In this document: piece after piece, positions 7,250 through 12,617 of the stretch
Layout: each line of letters starts with the position of its first letter
Position numbering within the stretch: position 1 is the first letter of the stretch
DNA from: Hyphomicrobiaceae bacterium
GTDB taxonomy: Bacteria; Pseudomonadota; Alphaproteobacteria; Rhizobiales; Hyphomicrobiaceae
DNA: 12,617 nucleotides
Assembly: GCA_021775715.1 (NCBI GenBank)
Contig: JAJFHI010000084.1
Coordinates: 1-12,617, forward strand
Direction of reading: 5' to 3'
Made by a program: the position numbers and the translations under genes
The notes under the pieces: model-generated
The model's database searches: none
What the model saw: only the letters and a program-made list of their open reading frames with translations
What the model was told of the DNA's origin: nothing

Positions 7250-7258
7250 TGGTATACT
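7250..7258 (+). promoter_or_regulatory. Extended -10 promoter candidate for the AhpD-like gene
   Basis: TGGTATACT is an extended -10 element (TGn plus TATACT, five of six matches), 34 nt before the TTG start at 7293. No good -35 hexamer lies upstream, as is often the case with extended -10 promoters. It lies just after the preceding terminator, as expected for an independent unit. Confidence 0.4.
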
Positions 7259-7292
7259 GCGTGGACGCATACAATAGGAATGGAGAGCCGCC

Positions 7293-7880
7293 TTGGATAC
7301 CAAACACATCAGTCGCTATTCGGTCCCCGATATTAGTGACCTTCCAGACGACATCAAGAAGATGGTACTGACCGTCCAGGAGAAGGCGGGCTTCGTGCCA
7401 AATGTGTTCCTCGCCCTCGCCCACCGGCCGGACGAACTAAGAGCCTTCTTCGCGTATCACGATGCTCTGATGGAAAAAGAGAGCGGCCTGTCGAAAGCCG
7501 ACATGGAGATGATCGTCGTCGTCACGTCGAGCGCCAACAACTGCCTCTACTGCGTCGTTGCACACGGCGCCGTCCTGCGCATCCGCGCAAAGAACGCATT
7601 AATTGCCGACCAGGTCGCAACCAACTATCGCAAAGCCGACATCACACCACAGCGGATGGCAATGCTCGACTTTGCGATGAAAGTTTCCAACGACTCCCGC
7701 TCGATCGGTGACAGCGACTTCGAAGCCCTCCGCTCTCACGGCTTTTCCGACGAAGACATCTGGGACATCGCCGCCATCACCGCCTTCTTCGGAATGAGTA
7801 ATCGCATGGCCAATTTTGTATCAATGCGCCCGAATGATGAATTCTACGCGTTGGGGCGAGGCGGAGCTCAACGGAAATAA
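7293..7880 (+). CDS. AhpD-like peroxidase-related protein (carboxymuconolactone decarboxylase fold)
   Basis: This 195-residue protein carries the AhpD core: a helical lead (about 16-60), then the motif NCLYCVVAHG with Cys84, Cys87 and His91, the redox CxxC plus histidine of alkylhydroperoxidase D-type proteins. The whole length and the start KAGFVPNVF (31-39) match the 'uncharacterized peroxidase-related enzyme' subfamily. It probably reduces peroxides or acts as a dithiol partner in the cytoplasm; the physiological reductant is unknown. The start is TTG 7293, with GGAG (7282-7285) exactly 7 nt before it, and the resulting N-terminus fits the family. No AhpC or OxyR-like gene is adjacent. It has its own promoter candidate at 7250-7258, and the CoA-transferase follows after about 250 nt. 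Confidence 0.88.
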   Translation: MDTKHISRYSVPDISDLPDDIKKMVLTVQEKAGFVPNVFLALAHRPDELRAFFAYHDALMEKESGLSKADMEMIVVVTSSANNCLYCVVAHGAVLRIRAKNALIADQVATNYRKADITPQRMAMLDFAMKVSNDSRSIGDSDFEALRSHGFSDEDIWDIAAITAFFGMSNRMANFVSMRPNDEFYALGRGGAQRK

Positions 7881-7894
7881 CGAAATCTCGCATG

Positions 7895-7920
7895 CTGGAA
7901 TTGCAAGAGATCAATTCCAG
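7895..7920 (+). other. Perfect 9-bp hairpin after the AhpD-like gene
   Basis: CTGGAATTG (7895-7903) and CAATTCCAG (7912-7920) form a perfect stem with an 8-nt loop, 15 nt after the stop codon. There is no T-run after it, so it is not a standard intrinsic terminator. It may protect the 3' end of the transcript or help rho-dependent termination. Confidence 0.5.
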
Positions 7921-8026
7921 ACTGAAATCGGAAATAACCGCAGAGCAGCGCGTTGAACCGCTTGTGACCGGGAGCAAACCGTCAAGTGGAGACAACTTTG
8001 CGGTCGCGGCCCTCGTGTGGCCTACA

Positions 8027-8056
8027 TTGCCAAAGGAAGCGATAGTGAACTAATAT
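8027..8056 (+). promoter_or_regulatory. Weak sigma70-like promoter candidate for the CoA-transferase
   Basis: TTGCCA (8027-8032, five of six matches to TTGACA) and TAATAT (8051-8056) are separated by 18 bp, about 76 nt upstream of TTG 8133. The -10 match is modest. Confidence 0.3.
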
Positions 8057-8132
8057 CCAAACCAGTCCAGTCGACGGGGACAAATCACAATAATAAGACA
8101 TCGCCAAAGAAGCGATGCGGGAGAGACGTCGG

Positions 8133-10109
8133 TTGAATAAGAACAAAATTATTTCCGCCAGTGATGCCATTGCGCTTATTGGCGACAACGATGTCATAGC
8201 GACCACAGGGTTCGTTCAGAGCTGCATTCCCGAAGCATTACATGCAGCGTTGGAAGAAAGGTACCTGCAAAGCGGCAGACCGAGTGACCTGACGCTGATC
8301 ATGTGCGCAGGAGCTGGTGACAGCAAAGGACTGGGCACAGGACGGTTTTATCATCCGGGCCTTTTGAAACGAGTCATCGCCGGCAACCTCGGTCGCATGC
8401 CGAAAGTTGCCGAGGCCGCTCGCAACAACCTTATTCAGGGCTATAATCTGCCACAGGGCATCATTGCCAAACTTTATCGTTCTTGCGCGGCCGGACACCC
8501 GGGACTCTTTTCAAAGGTCGGCTTGCACACGTACGTTGATCCACGCCACGACGGCGGCAAGGTCAACGAAGTCACAACAGAAGACATCGTCAAGCTCGTC
8601 GACGTGGATGGGGAGCAATGGCTTTTCTACAAGGCAACGCCGATCGATGTCGCACTGATCCGCGCCACTAGCGCTGACCCCAACGGCAATCTTAGTATGG
8701 AAAAAGAAGCCTTGACGCTAGATGTCCTGGCTCAGGCAATGGCGGCCCACAACAACGGCGGTGTCGTTATCGCTCAGGTCGAGCGCATCGTAGGGCAGGG
8801 CTTTCTGCGACCTAAGGAAGTCAAAGTTCCCGGCATCCTCGTCGACTGCGTTGTCGTTGCTGACCCTCCCGAGATGCATCGGATGAATTACGGGGTTGCC
8901 TATGACGCAGCGCTTGCGGGGGAAATCACGGTACCGGTTGAAGCAATGCCAAAGATGCCGCTCAATGAGCGTAAAATCATTGCACGCCGCGCCGCCTTCG
9001 AATTGCCCCCGAACGGCGTGATCAACCTGGGGGTAGGCGCGCCGGACGGTGTCGCGGCGGTCGCCAACGAAGAAAAAGTGACGCCGCATATCGTGATGAC
9101 CACCGAGGCAGGAGCTGTTGGTGGGGTTCTCGCCAGTGGTTCCAGCTTCGGAGCCTCCATCAACGCTCACGCGATTATCGACCAGAACCAGATGTTCGAC
9201 TTCTATCATGGCGGAGGCCTCGACCTTACCTGCCTTGGCATGGCCGAATGCGATAAGGCCGGCAACATCAACACCAGTCGCTTTGGCGGGCGCCTCAATG
9301 GATGCGGCGGCTTCATCGACATCTCTCAGAACTCTCGCGCCGTAGTCTTCGCGGGCACATTTACAGCGGGCGGGCTAAAGGTCGAAATCGACGATGGAAA
9401 GTTAAGGATCCTGCAGGAGGGTCGGGCTAAAAAATTCGTACAGAAGGTTGAGCAGATTACGTTCTCAGGGACTTACGCAGCGATGCGCTCGCAGCCTGTT
9501 CTCTATGTTACGGAGCGCTGTGTATTTCAACTTACGCTCGAAGGGCTTGAGTTAGTCGAGGTGGCTCCCGGCATTGATGTCGAACGAGACATTCTCGCAC
9601 ATATGGATTTTGAGCCTGTCATCAAACTACCGATCGAGATGAATTCACGGATCTTTCGTGATGAGCCGATGGACCTTCTTGCGGAGCTTACAAACCGCAA
9701 CCTCAATGAGCGCGTTTCGTACGATGCAGAACGCAACATTTTGTTCGTCAACCTCGAAGGCTGGAGCGTGCGTAAGAAGAGCGACATCGCCGACCTTCAG
9801 GCATTGCTGGTCCAGGCCTGTGAAAAGGCCGGGAAGCTCGTAAATGCGGTGGTCAATCAGGATAGTTGCCGAATTGCCGATGACCTGCATGACGACTTTT
9901 TTGAGATGGTGGACCTCATGTTGAAGCGTTATTACGCGACAACATCACGATATACCACAAGCGCTTTCATGCGCTTGAAGATGCAGAACGACATTTCGCA
10001 TCGGGGGCAGTTGCCACACATTTTTGAAAGCGGTAATGAAGCGCACGCCGCCCTCACCTCCGAAGAAACCAACTGGGACTCTCTCGTTAACTGGAAATCG
10101 AAGGGCTAA
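8133..10109 (+). CDS. Acyl-CoA:carboxylate CoA-transferase with an extra C-terminal domain
   Basis: A family-I CoA-transferase that moves CoA between an acyl-CoA and a free carboxylate (acetate, propionate or a 3-keto acid are typical). Both halves of the fold are fused in one chain, as in propionate CoA-transferase/YdiF. Residue numbers here count from ATG 8115. The alpha half covers about 10-275, and the beta half about 280-515 with GVINLGVGAPDGVA (301-314) and the catalytic Glu331 in TTEAGAVGG (329-337). From about 520 to 664 an added domain follows, with RVSYDAERNILFVNLEGW (533-550), DLHDDFFEMVDLM (590-602) and RYYATTSRYTTSAFMRLK (605-622). I cannot name this domain. The start TTG 8133 is chosen because GGGAG lies 9 nt before it; ATG 8115, six codons upstream, is the alternative and would translate that ribosome binding site. 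No beta-oxidation or PHA genes are beside it, so the substrate is open. A terminator follows at 10212. Confidence 0.85.
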   Translation: MNKNKIISASDAIALIGDNDVIATTGFVQSCIPEALHAALEERYLQSGRPSDLTLIMCAGAGDSKGLGTGRFYHPGLLKRVIAGNLGRMPKVAEAARNNLIQGYNLPQGIIAKLYRSCAAGHPGLFSKVGLHTYVDPRHDGGKVNEVTTEDIVKLVDVDGEQWLFYKATPIDVALIRATSADPNGNLSMEKEALTLDVLAQAMAAHNNGGVVIAQVERIVGQGFLRPKEVKVPGILVDCVVVADPPEMHRMNYGVAYDAALAGEITVPVEAMPKMPLNERKIIARRAAFELPPNGVINLGVGAPDGVAAVANEEKVTPHIVMTTEAGAVGGVLASGSSFGASINAHAIIDQNQMFDFYHGGGLDLTCLGMAECDKAGNINTSRFGGRLNGCGGFIDISQNSRAVVFAGTFTAGGLKVEIDDGKLRILQEGRAKKFVQKVEQITFSGTYAAMRSQPVLYVTERCVFQLTLEGLELVEVAPGIDVERDILAHMDFEPVIKLPIEMNSRIFRDEPMDLLAELTNRNLNERVSYDAERNILFVNLEGWSVRKKSDIADLQALLVQACEKAGKLVNAVVNQDSCRIADDLHDDFFEMVDLMLKRYYATTSRYTTSAFMRLKMQNDISHRGQLPHIFESGNEAHAALTSEETNWDSLVNWKSKG

Positions 10110-10211
10110 GAAGCGTTCAAGTTTAGCGCCGCTAACTCTGAACAAAGGCGCAGAGCTTATTACCGATCCGTTCTCGTCAACTCTCAGTCAGTCGACAGGC
10201 CATAGATTGAA

Positions 10212-10240
10212 GCAGCGAAGCCGCTGCAATTTTTGGTTTT
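10212..10240 (+). terminator. Rho-independent terminator after the CoA-transferase
   Basis: GCAGCG (10212-10217), loop AAGC, CGCTGC (10222-10227), then AATTTTT and a second T-run to 10241. The stem is short but GC-rich. It lies about 100 nt past the stop codon. Confidence 0.7.
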
Positions 10241-10304
10241 TGCTTGGGCGCGCTTGGAACGTCGATCTGAAGCCTACGTCAAAACTGTGGAAGCTGGCGC
10301 TCCA

Positions 10305-10344
10305 GACCAATTACTATCCGATTTTGTCAATCTGATAGTTGGTC
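10305..10344 (+). repeat. Long bulged inverted repeat
   Basis: GACCA (10305-10309), a 3-nt bulge, ACTATC (10313-10318), a C-T mismatch and GAT (10320-10322) pair around a 7-nt loop with ATC (10330-10332), GATAGT (10334-10339) and TGGTC (10340-10344). That is 14 paired bases over 40 nt. No T-run follows. It may be an operator, an RNA element or an sRNA stem. Confidence 0.45.
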
Positions 10345-10490
10345 ACGATAGGCTGCAAACTACAGATCCCACCGAGGAATATTGAAATCGAGCCAGGATC
10401 AATTCGACATGCTGTTATCAATGTCCCCTTGTTGCTCTTTGAAGTCGGCGCAATACTGGCGACAGACCACAGAAAAAGGCGGATGACATT

Positions 10491-10940
10491 ATGAGACCAT
10501 ACCTTGCCCTAGCGTCAGTAATCTTGTTTGGACTCGCCACGGCATCGACGGCGTTGCAGGCTGACACGCTGACGATATTTAAGTCTGCCAACTGCGGGTG
10601 TTGCTCCAAATGGGCCGACCGTATGAAGGCCGCCGGATTTGACGTCGCCACGAAGGACGTTCCCATGAGTGTGCTTCAGGAAAAGAAAACCGAAGGTGGG
10701 ATCAAGCCGGAATACGCCTCATGCCACACGGGTAAAATAGACGGCTACACGATTGAAGGCCACGTCCCGGCAAGCGACGTCGCGCGCTTGCTCAAGGAAA
10801 GACCTGCAGATGCTGTCGGACTGTCGGTTCCAGGCATGCCTATCGGCTCACCCGGAATGGAAGTTGGTGACCATAAGGAAGCCTATCAGGTTTTGCTGAT
10901 CAAGAAGGACGGCTCCACGTCCGTTTGGGCACGGCACTGA
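10491..10940 (+). CDS. Exported DUF411 putative metal-binding protein
   Basis: This 149-residue protein belongs to the DUF411 family, which often sits near copper or silver resistance genes but has no proven biochemical function. An N-terminal signal sequence (about 1-24, core LALASVILFGLATAS, end ALQA/D) predicts a periplasmic location. The family features are all present: a thioredoxin-like beta start TLTIFKSANCGCCSKW (26-41) with Cys35, Cys37 and Cys38, then CHTGKIDGYTIEGHVP (78-93) with Cys78 and His79, and the terminal SVPGMPIGSPGMEVG (112-126). The cysteines and His79 are the probable metal ligands. The start ATG 10491 is preceded by AAGGCGG about 8 nt away. No copper pump, multicopper oxidase or regulator lies beside it here, so the link to copper is from family knowledge only. 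Confidence 0.9.
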   Translation: MRPYLALASVILFGLATASTALQADTLTIFKSANCGCCSKWADRMKAAGFDVATKDVPMSVLQEKKTEGGIKPEYASCHTGKIDGYTIEGHVPASDVARLLKERPADAVGLSVPGMPIGSPGMEVGDHKEAYQVLLIKKDGSTSVWARH

Positions 10941-10990
10941 GTTGGTGTGGGCTGACGCGGCGGGCGATAAGATGGACGCCGCCAACTTTT
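10941..10990 (+). terminator. Probable terminator after the DUF411 gene
   Basis: GTTGGTG (10941-10947), directly after the stop codon, can pair with CGCCAAC (10980-10986) over 7 bp including one wobble, and TTTT follows (10987-10990). The loop is large (about 32 nt) and GC-rich, with possible inner pairing, so this is a moderate call. Confidence 0.4.
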
Positions 10991-11227
10991 CGTCGGCAAT
11001 AAATCAAAGCAATTGCGAGAAGCCCGCGTCATTGGACAGTGCGGCTTGCTTCTGAATGCGTTGCGCGTTCGCATCTCGAGCGACGCTCAAGCAGACGGCT
11101 ATATGGAATTTAAGGGGATCGGATTTGAACCATCCAACAGCGGAAGCTGTCGGCAACCCAAAAATAGGTAGTTCTTTTCAAGGCCTGGCCGAGAACTTCA
11201 AAATGCCAAATTGTCAAAAGCGGAGAA
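10991..11227. other. Spacer between DUF411 and tRNA-Phe, no gene
   Basis: No credible gene is seen. It contains the T-arm-like repeat copy at 11120-11132 and, on the minus strand after the tRNA, a weak hairpin AGTTCT (11170-11175) / AGAACT (11192-11197) followed on that strand by a T-run (complement of the A-run at 11160-11164). The latter may act as a tRNA terminator, but the stem is only 6 bp. Confidence 0.4.
11120..11132. repeat. 13-bp direct repeat of the tRNA-Phe T-arm
   Basis: CGGATTTGAACCA at 11120-11132 is identical to 11241-11253, which encodes the T-arm of tRNA-Phe. The copies are 121 bp apart, in the same orientation, and both are preceded by a G-run. The upstream copy is not a whole tRNA. 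It may be a tRNA fragment left by a past integration, or a decayed tandem duplicate. Confidence 0.5.
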
Positions 11228-11303
11228 TGGTGCCCGGGGGCGGATTTGAACCACCGACACGCGGATTTTCAATCCGCTGCTCTACCAACTGAGCTACCCG
11301 GGC
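11228..11303 (-). tRNA. tRNA-Phe (GAA)
   Basis: Read on the minus strand from 11303, the molecule has acceptor GCCCGGG pairing with CCCGGGC, D-arm AGCTCAGTTGGTAGAGC, anticodon stem GCGGA/TCCGC with loop TTGAAAA (anticodon GAA), T-arm GGTTCAAATCC, discriminator A, and an encoded CCA at 11230-11228. Total length is 76 nt with CCA. The neighbouring yacG-maf pair upstream on the same strand supports the usual alphaproteobacterial context. Confidence 0.97.
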
Positions 11304-11343
11304 GCGCTTAATAACTCGCGCGAAGCGCTGTCAAAGCTCGGCG

Positions 11344-11372
11344 GTTATAGTCATTGCTTTTGCCCCTGACAA
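11344..11372 (-). promoter_or_regulatory. Promoter of tRNA-Phe
   Basis: On the minus strand TTGTCA (complement of 11367-11372) and TATAAC (complement of 11344-11349) are separated by exactly 17 bp, each one mismatch from consensus. Transcription would start near 11337, about 34 nt before the mature 5' end of the tRNA at 11303. The tRNA therefore need not rely on read-through from yacG. Confidence 0.7.
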
Positions 11373-11447
11373 GCGGGTTGCGGCGATCGGGCTTGAAAGA
11401 CTGTTCACAGCGACCAATCCGCCCAAAACACAGTCGATTTCAACACC

Positions 11448-11717
11448 CTACTCGCCCTCGCCACCCTGCATGCGGGCGATTTCGGCGCCGGGGTCATCAC
11501 CGTCCTCATCGTCGTCGTCATCGGCCACGGGAATAGTGTAGCTGCCGGTTAACCAGCGCGACAAATCGATGTTGGCACAGCGATTGGAGCAGAACGGCCG
11601 CCATTTCTCTTGCGTGCCCTTCTTGCAGATTGGACAGCTGCCAACGGGCTTGGTTTTGTTGTCATCGTTGGCAGCGGTTAGTCCCGCACCCATCTGAGGA
11701 TCTTTGGTCTGTCCCAT
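11448..11717 (-). CDS. yacG: DNA gyrase inhibitor YacG, zinc-finger protein
   Basis: This 89-residue protein is the small zinc-binding YacG, whose characterised E. coli relative binds GyrB and inhibits DNA gyrase. The zinc ligands are CPIC (28-31) and CSNRC (43-47), four cysteines, and the family block FCSNRCANIDLSRWLTGSY (42-60) is intact. The N-terminal extension (1-26) and the very acidic tail (Asp/Glu run from about 66 to 75) are outside the conserved core; acidic tails are common in alphaproteobacterial homologues. It starts 5 nt after the maf stop, with GGAGG overlapping the maf 3' end about 10 nt upstream, so it is translated from the same mRNA and probably coupled to maf. The tRNA promoter lies just beyond its stop. 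Confidence 0.93.
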   Translation of the reverse strand: MGQTKDPQMGAGLTAANDDNKTKPVGSCPICKKGTQEKWRPFCSNRCANIDLSRWLTGSYTIPVADDDDDEDGDDPGAEIARMQGGEGE

Positions 11718-11722
11718 CTGGC

Positions 11723-12484
11723 TTATTCCTCCACCTGATCGGATTCGGCCGCTTCAATCCAGGTGTAATGGATCGGGAAGTCTTCGCTCGTCAGCAGATT
11801 GACCACTTCGGTTAGCGGAAAACCGACAACATTGGTGTAGGAGCCGTTGATCCTCTGCACAAAGCATCCCGCAAGGCCCTGGATAGCATAGCCGCCCGCC
11901 TTACCGCGCCATTCACGCGAGGCGATGTAGGATTCGATTTCCGCCCGCGAAAGATTCTTAAAACGCACACGCGTGTCGACGATCTTGGTGCGCACCCGAT
12001 CATCCGGCGTAATGAGACAAAGTCCCGTCAACACGCGATGGCTGCGCCCCGACAGCATCTGCAGCGATGCCACGGCCTCATCCATGAACTGTGGCTTCAT
12101 CAATATGCGCCGCCCGATCGAAACGATGGTATCGGCGCCGATGACGTAAGCATCAGCAATATCTTTGTCGTTGGCAATCTGATCGCGTGCGGTTTCAGCC
12201 TTGGACCGCGACAGCCGCTGCACCAGCCCGCGCGGCATCTCGGCCCGGCGCGGCGTCTCATCAATCGAGGCCGGACGCAGCGCATCTGGCGTGATGCCGA
12301 CCTGAGCCAAAAGCTTTAAACGGCGGGGGCTGCCACTGGCCAAAACCAGCTTTGGACGGGTGCCAGGCACCTTCGATTTGGCATTGCGGACGGCCAACTC
12401 GCGTCTGAGGGTATCCCGGCGCGGACCGTCTGTGCGGCGCATGCCGCTGAAAAGTGCGAGTTTGTCTGAACCAGTTAGTGCCAT
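11723..12484 (-). CDS. maf: Maf-family nucleoside-triphosphate pyrophosphatase
   Basis: A 253-residue Maf protein, which hydrolyses nucleoside triphosphates (mainly dTTP, UTP or modified pyrimidine nucleotides) to the monophosphate and is linked to septum control. The conserved blocks are in order: LASGSPRR (48-55), IGADTIV (115-121) with catalytic Asp118, the SGRSHRVLTG segment (145-154), KAGGYAIQG (195-203, the signature of the YhdE/dTTPase-UTPase type) and GSYTNVVGFP (214-223). The start is taken as ATG 12484, because GAGG lies 6 nt before it; the frame stays open upstream to 12589, giving a longer product with a non-conserved leader. Even this start leaves about 43 residues before the usual Maf N-terminus, which is longer than most homologues. 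yacG follows after 5 nt. In related genomes infA usually lies upstream of maf; it would be beyond this window. Confidence 0.9.
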   Translation of the reverse strand: MALTGSDKLALFSGMRRTDGPRRDTLRRELAVRNAKSKVPGTRPKLVLASGSPRRLKLLAQVGITPDALRPASIDETPRRAEMPRGLVQRLSRSKAETARDQIANDKDIADAYVIGADTIVSIGRRILMKPQFMDEAVASLQMLSGRSHRVLTGLCLITPDDRVRTKIVDTRVRFKNLSRAEIESYIASREWRGKAGGYAIQGLAGCFVQRINGSYTNVVGFPLTEVVNLLTSEDFPIHYTWIEAAESDQVEE

Positions 12485-12566
12485 TCTATCCTCAAGCCTG
12501 AGCGGCAAAATCGCGTGTGTGCGCGGAGCATGCAAAGCCTCATGGCGAAAAGCAAGAGGACATAAA

Positions 12567-12580
12567 CCCATTGCAATGGG
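12567..12580. repeat. 14-bp perfect palindrome upstream of maf
   Basis: CCCATTGCAATGGG is a perfect 14-bp palindrome about 83 nt upstream of the maf start at 12484, in sequence that is probably untranslated. It could be an operator. The rest of 12485-12617 shows no clear gene. Confidence 0.45.
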
Positions 12581-12617
12581 CGCGCGCATGAGTCCTATAT
12601 CTGAAAAAATCTGAAGG

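Larger units (their letters stand above)
10110..10490. other. Non-coding spacer before the DUF411 gene
   Basis: This 381-bp gap has no credible gene. It contains the terminator at 10212-10240 and the bulged hairpin at 10305-10344. A weak promoter-like pair TTGTTG (10429-10434) and AATACT (10452-10457) with a 17-bp spacer lies just before the DUF411 gene, but the hexamers match poorly. No copper-responsive CueR-type dyad was seen. Confidence 0.5.

Noticed and set aside
10024..10335. 103-codon frame overlapping the end of the CoA-transferase
   Set aside because: It overlaps the CoA-transferase in another phase and crosses the terminator at 10212-10240.
11304..11330. TTGACA close to the tRNA 5' end on the minus strand as tRNA promoter
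   Set aside because: The matching TATTAA would place transcription start inside the tRNA; the TTGTCA-N17-TATAAC pair at 11344-11372 fits better.
12485..12617. End of infA upstream of maf
   Set aside because: The expected IF-1 C-terminal sequence (GRITYRFK-like) is not found on the minus strand here; if infA is present, it lies beyond the window.
1..12617. CRISPR array, insertion sequence, phage genes or toxin-antitoxin pair
   Set aside because: No regularly spaced repeats, transposase motifs, phage structural motifs or paired small toxin/antitoxin genes were found on either strand.

Overview
The window looks like chromosomal DNA from an alphaproteobacterium, most likely of the order Hyphomicrobiales (Rhizobiales). 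The evidence is moderate-to-high GC content, the minus-strand order maf - yacG - tRNA-Phe(GAA) at the right end (a housekeeping arrangement I recall from this group), an OpgC-type membrane acyltransferase, a bacterial TTC38-family protein, and frequent TTG starts with good ribosome binding sites. I cannot name a genus. No phage, transposon, CRISPR array or rRNA is visible.

Layout. (1) 1-1192, minus strand: the start of a small membrane protein cut by the window edge, a bidirectional hairpin terminator, and a secreted alpha/beta-hydrolase of the polyhydroxybutyrate-depolymerase / feruloyl-esterase-like type. (2) 1193-1645: about 450 bp with no credible gene, separating divergent units. (3) 1646-6113, plus strand: a probable operon of a TTC38-like protein, a 29-codon leader-like ORF, a thiamine-diphosphate enzyme of the acetolactate-synthase superfamily and an OpgC-domain membrane acyltransferase. 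The last three overlap one another, so translational coupling is likely. (4) 6114-6543: a non-coding stretch with a good sigma70-like promoter and nested inverted repeats, leading to a periplasmic L,D-transpeptidase (6544-7125) that ends in a strong terminator. (5) 7293-10109: an AhpD-like peroxidase-related protein and a large CoA-transferase with an extra C-terminal domain, each apparently with its own promoter. (6) 10110-10490: non-coding, with a terminator and a second long hairpin. (7) 10491-10940: an exported DUF411 putative metal-binding protein. (8) 11120-12617: a T-arm-like repeat, tRNA-Phe with its own promoter, yacG and maf, all the genes here on the minus strand.

Functional links. 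Several products act at the cell envelope (OpgC acyltransferase, L,D-transpeptidase, exported hydrolase, exported DUF411 protein), but they do not form one recognised pathway. The least conventional block is TTC38 - leader ORF - TPP enzyme - OpgC. The TPP enzyme keeps the catalytic glutamate and the GDG motif but has Asp where relatives have the second metal-binding Asn, and no regulatory small subunit lies beside it. A Ser/Thr- and branched-chain-rich peptide ends inside its TTG start codon. I see no clear-cut new defence or mobile system. The best leads are this coupled leader ORF, the structured region before the L,D-transpeptidase and the unassigned C-terminal domain of the CoA-transferase.
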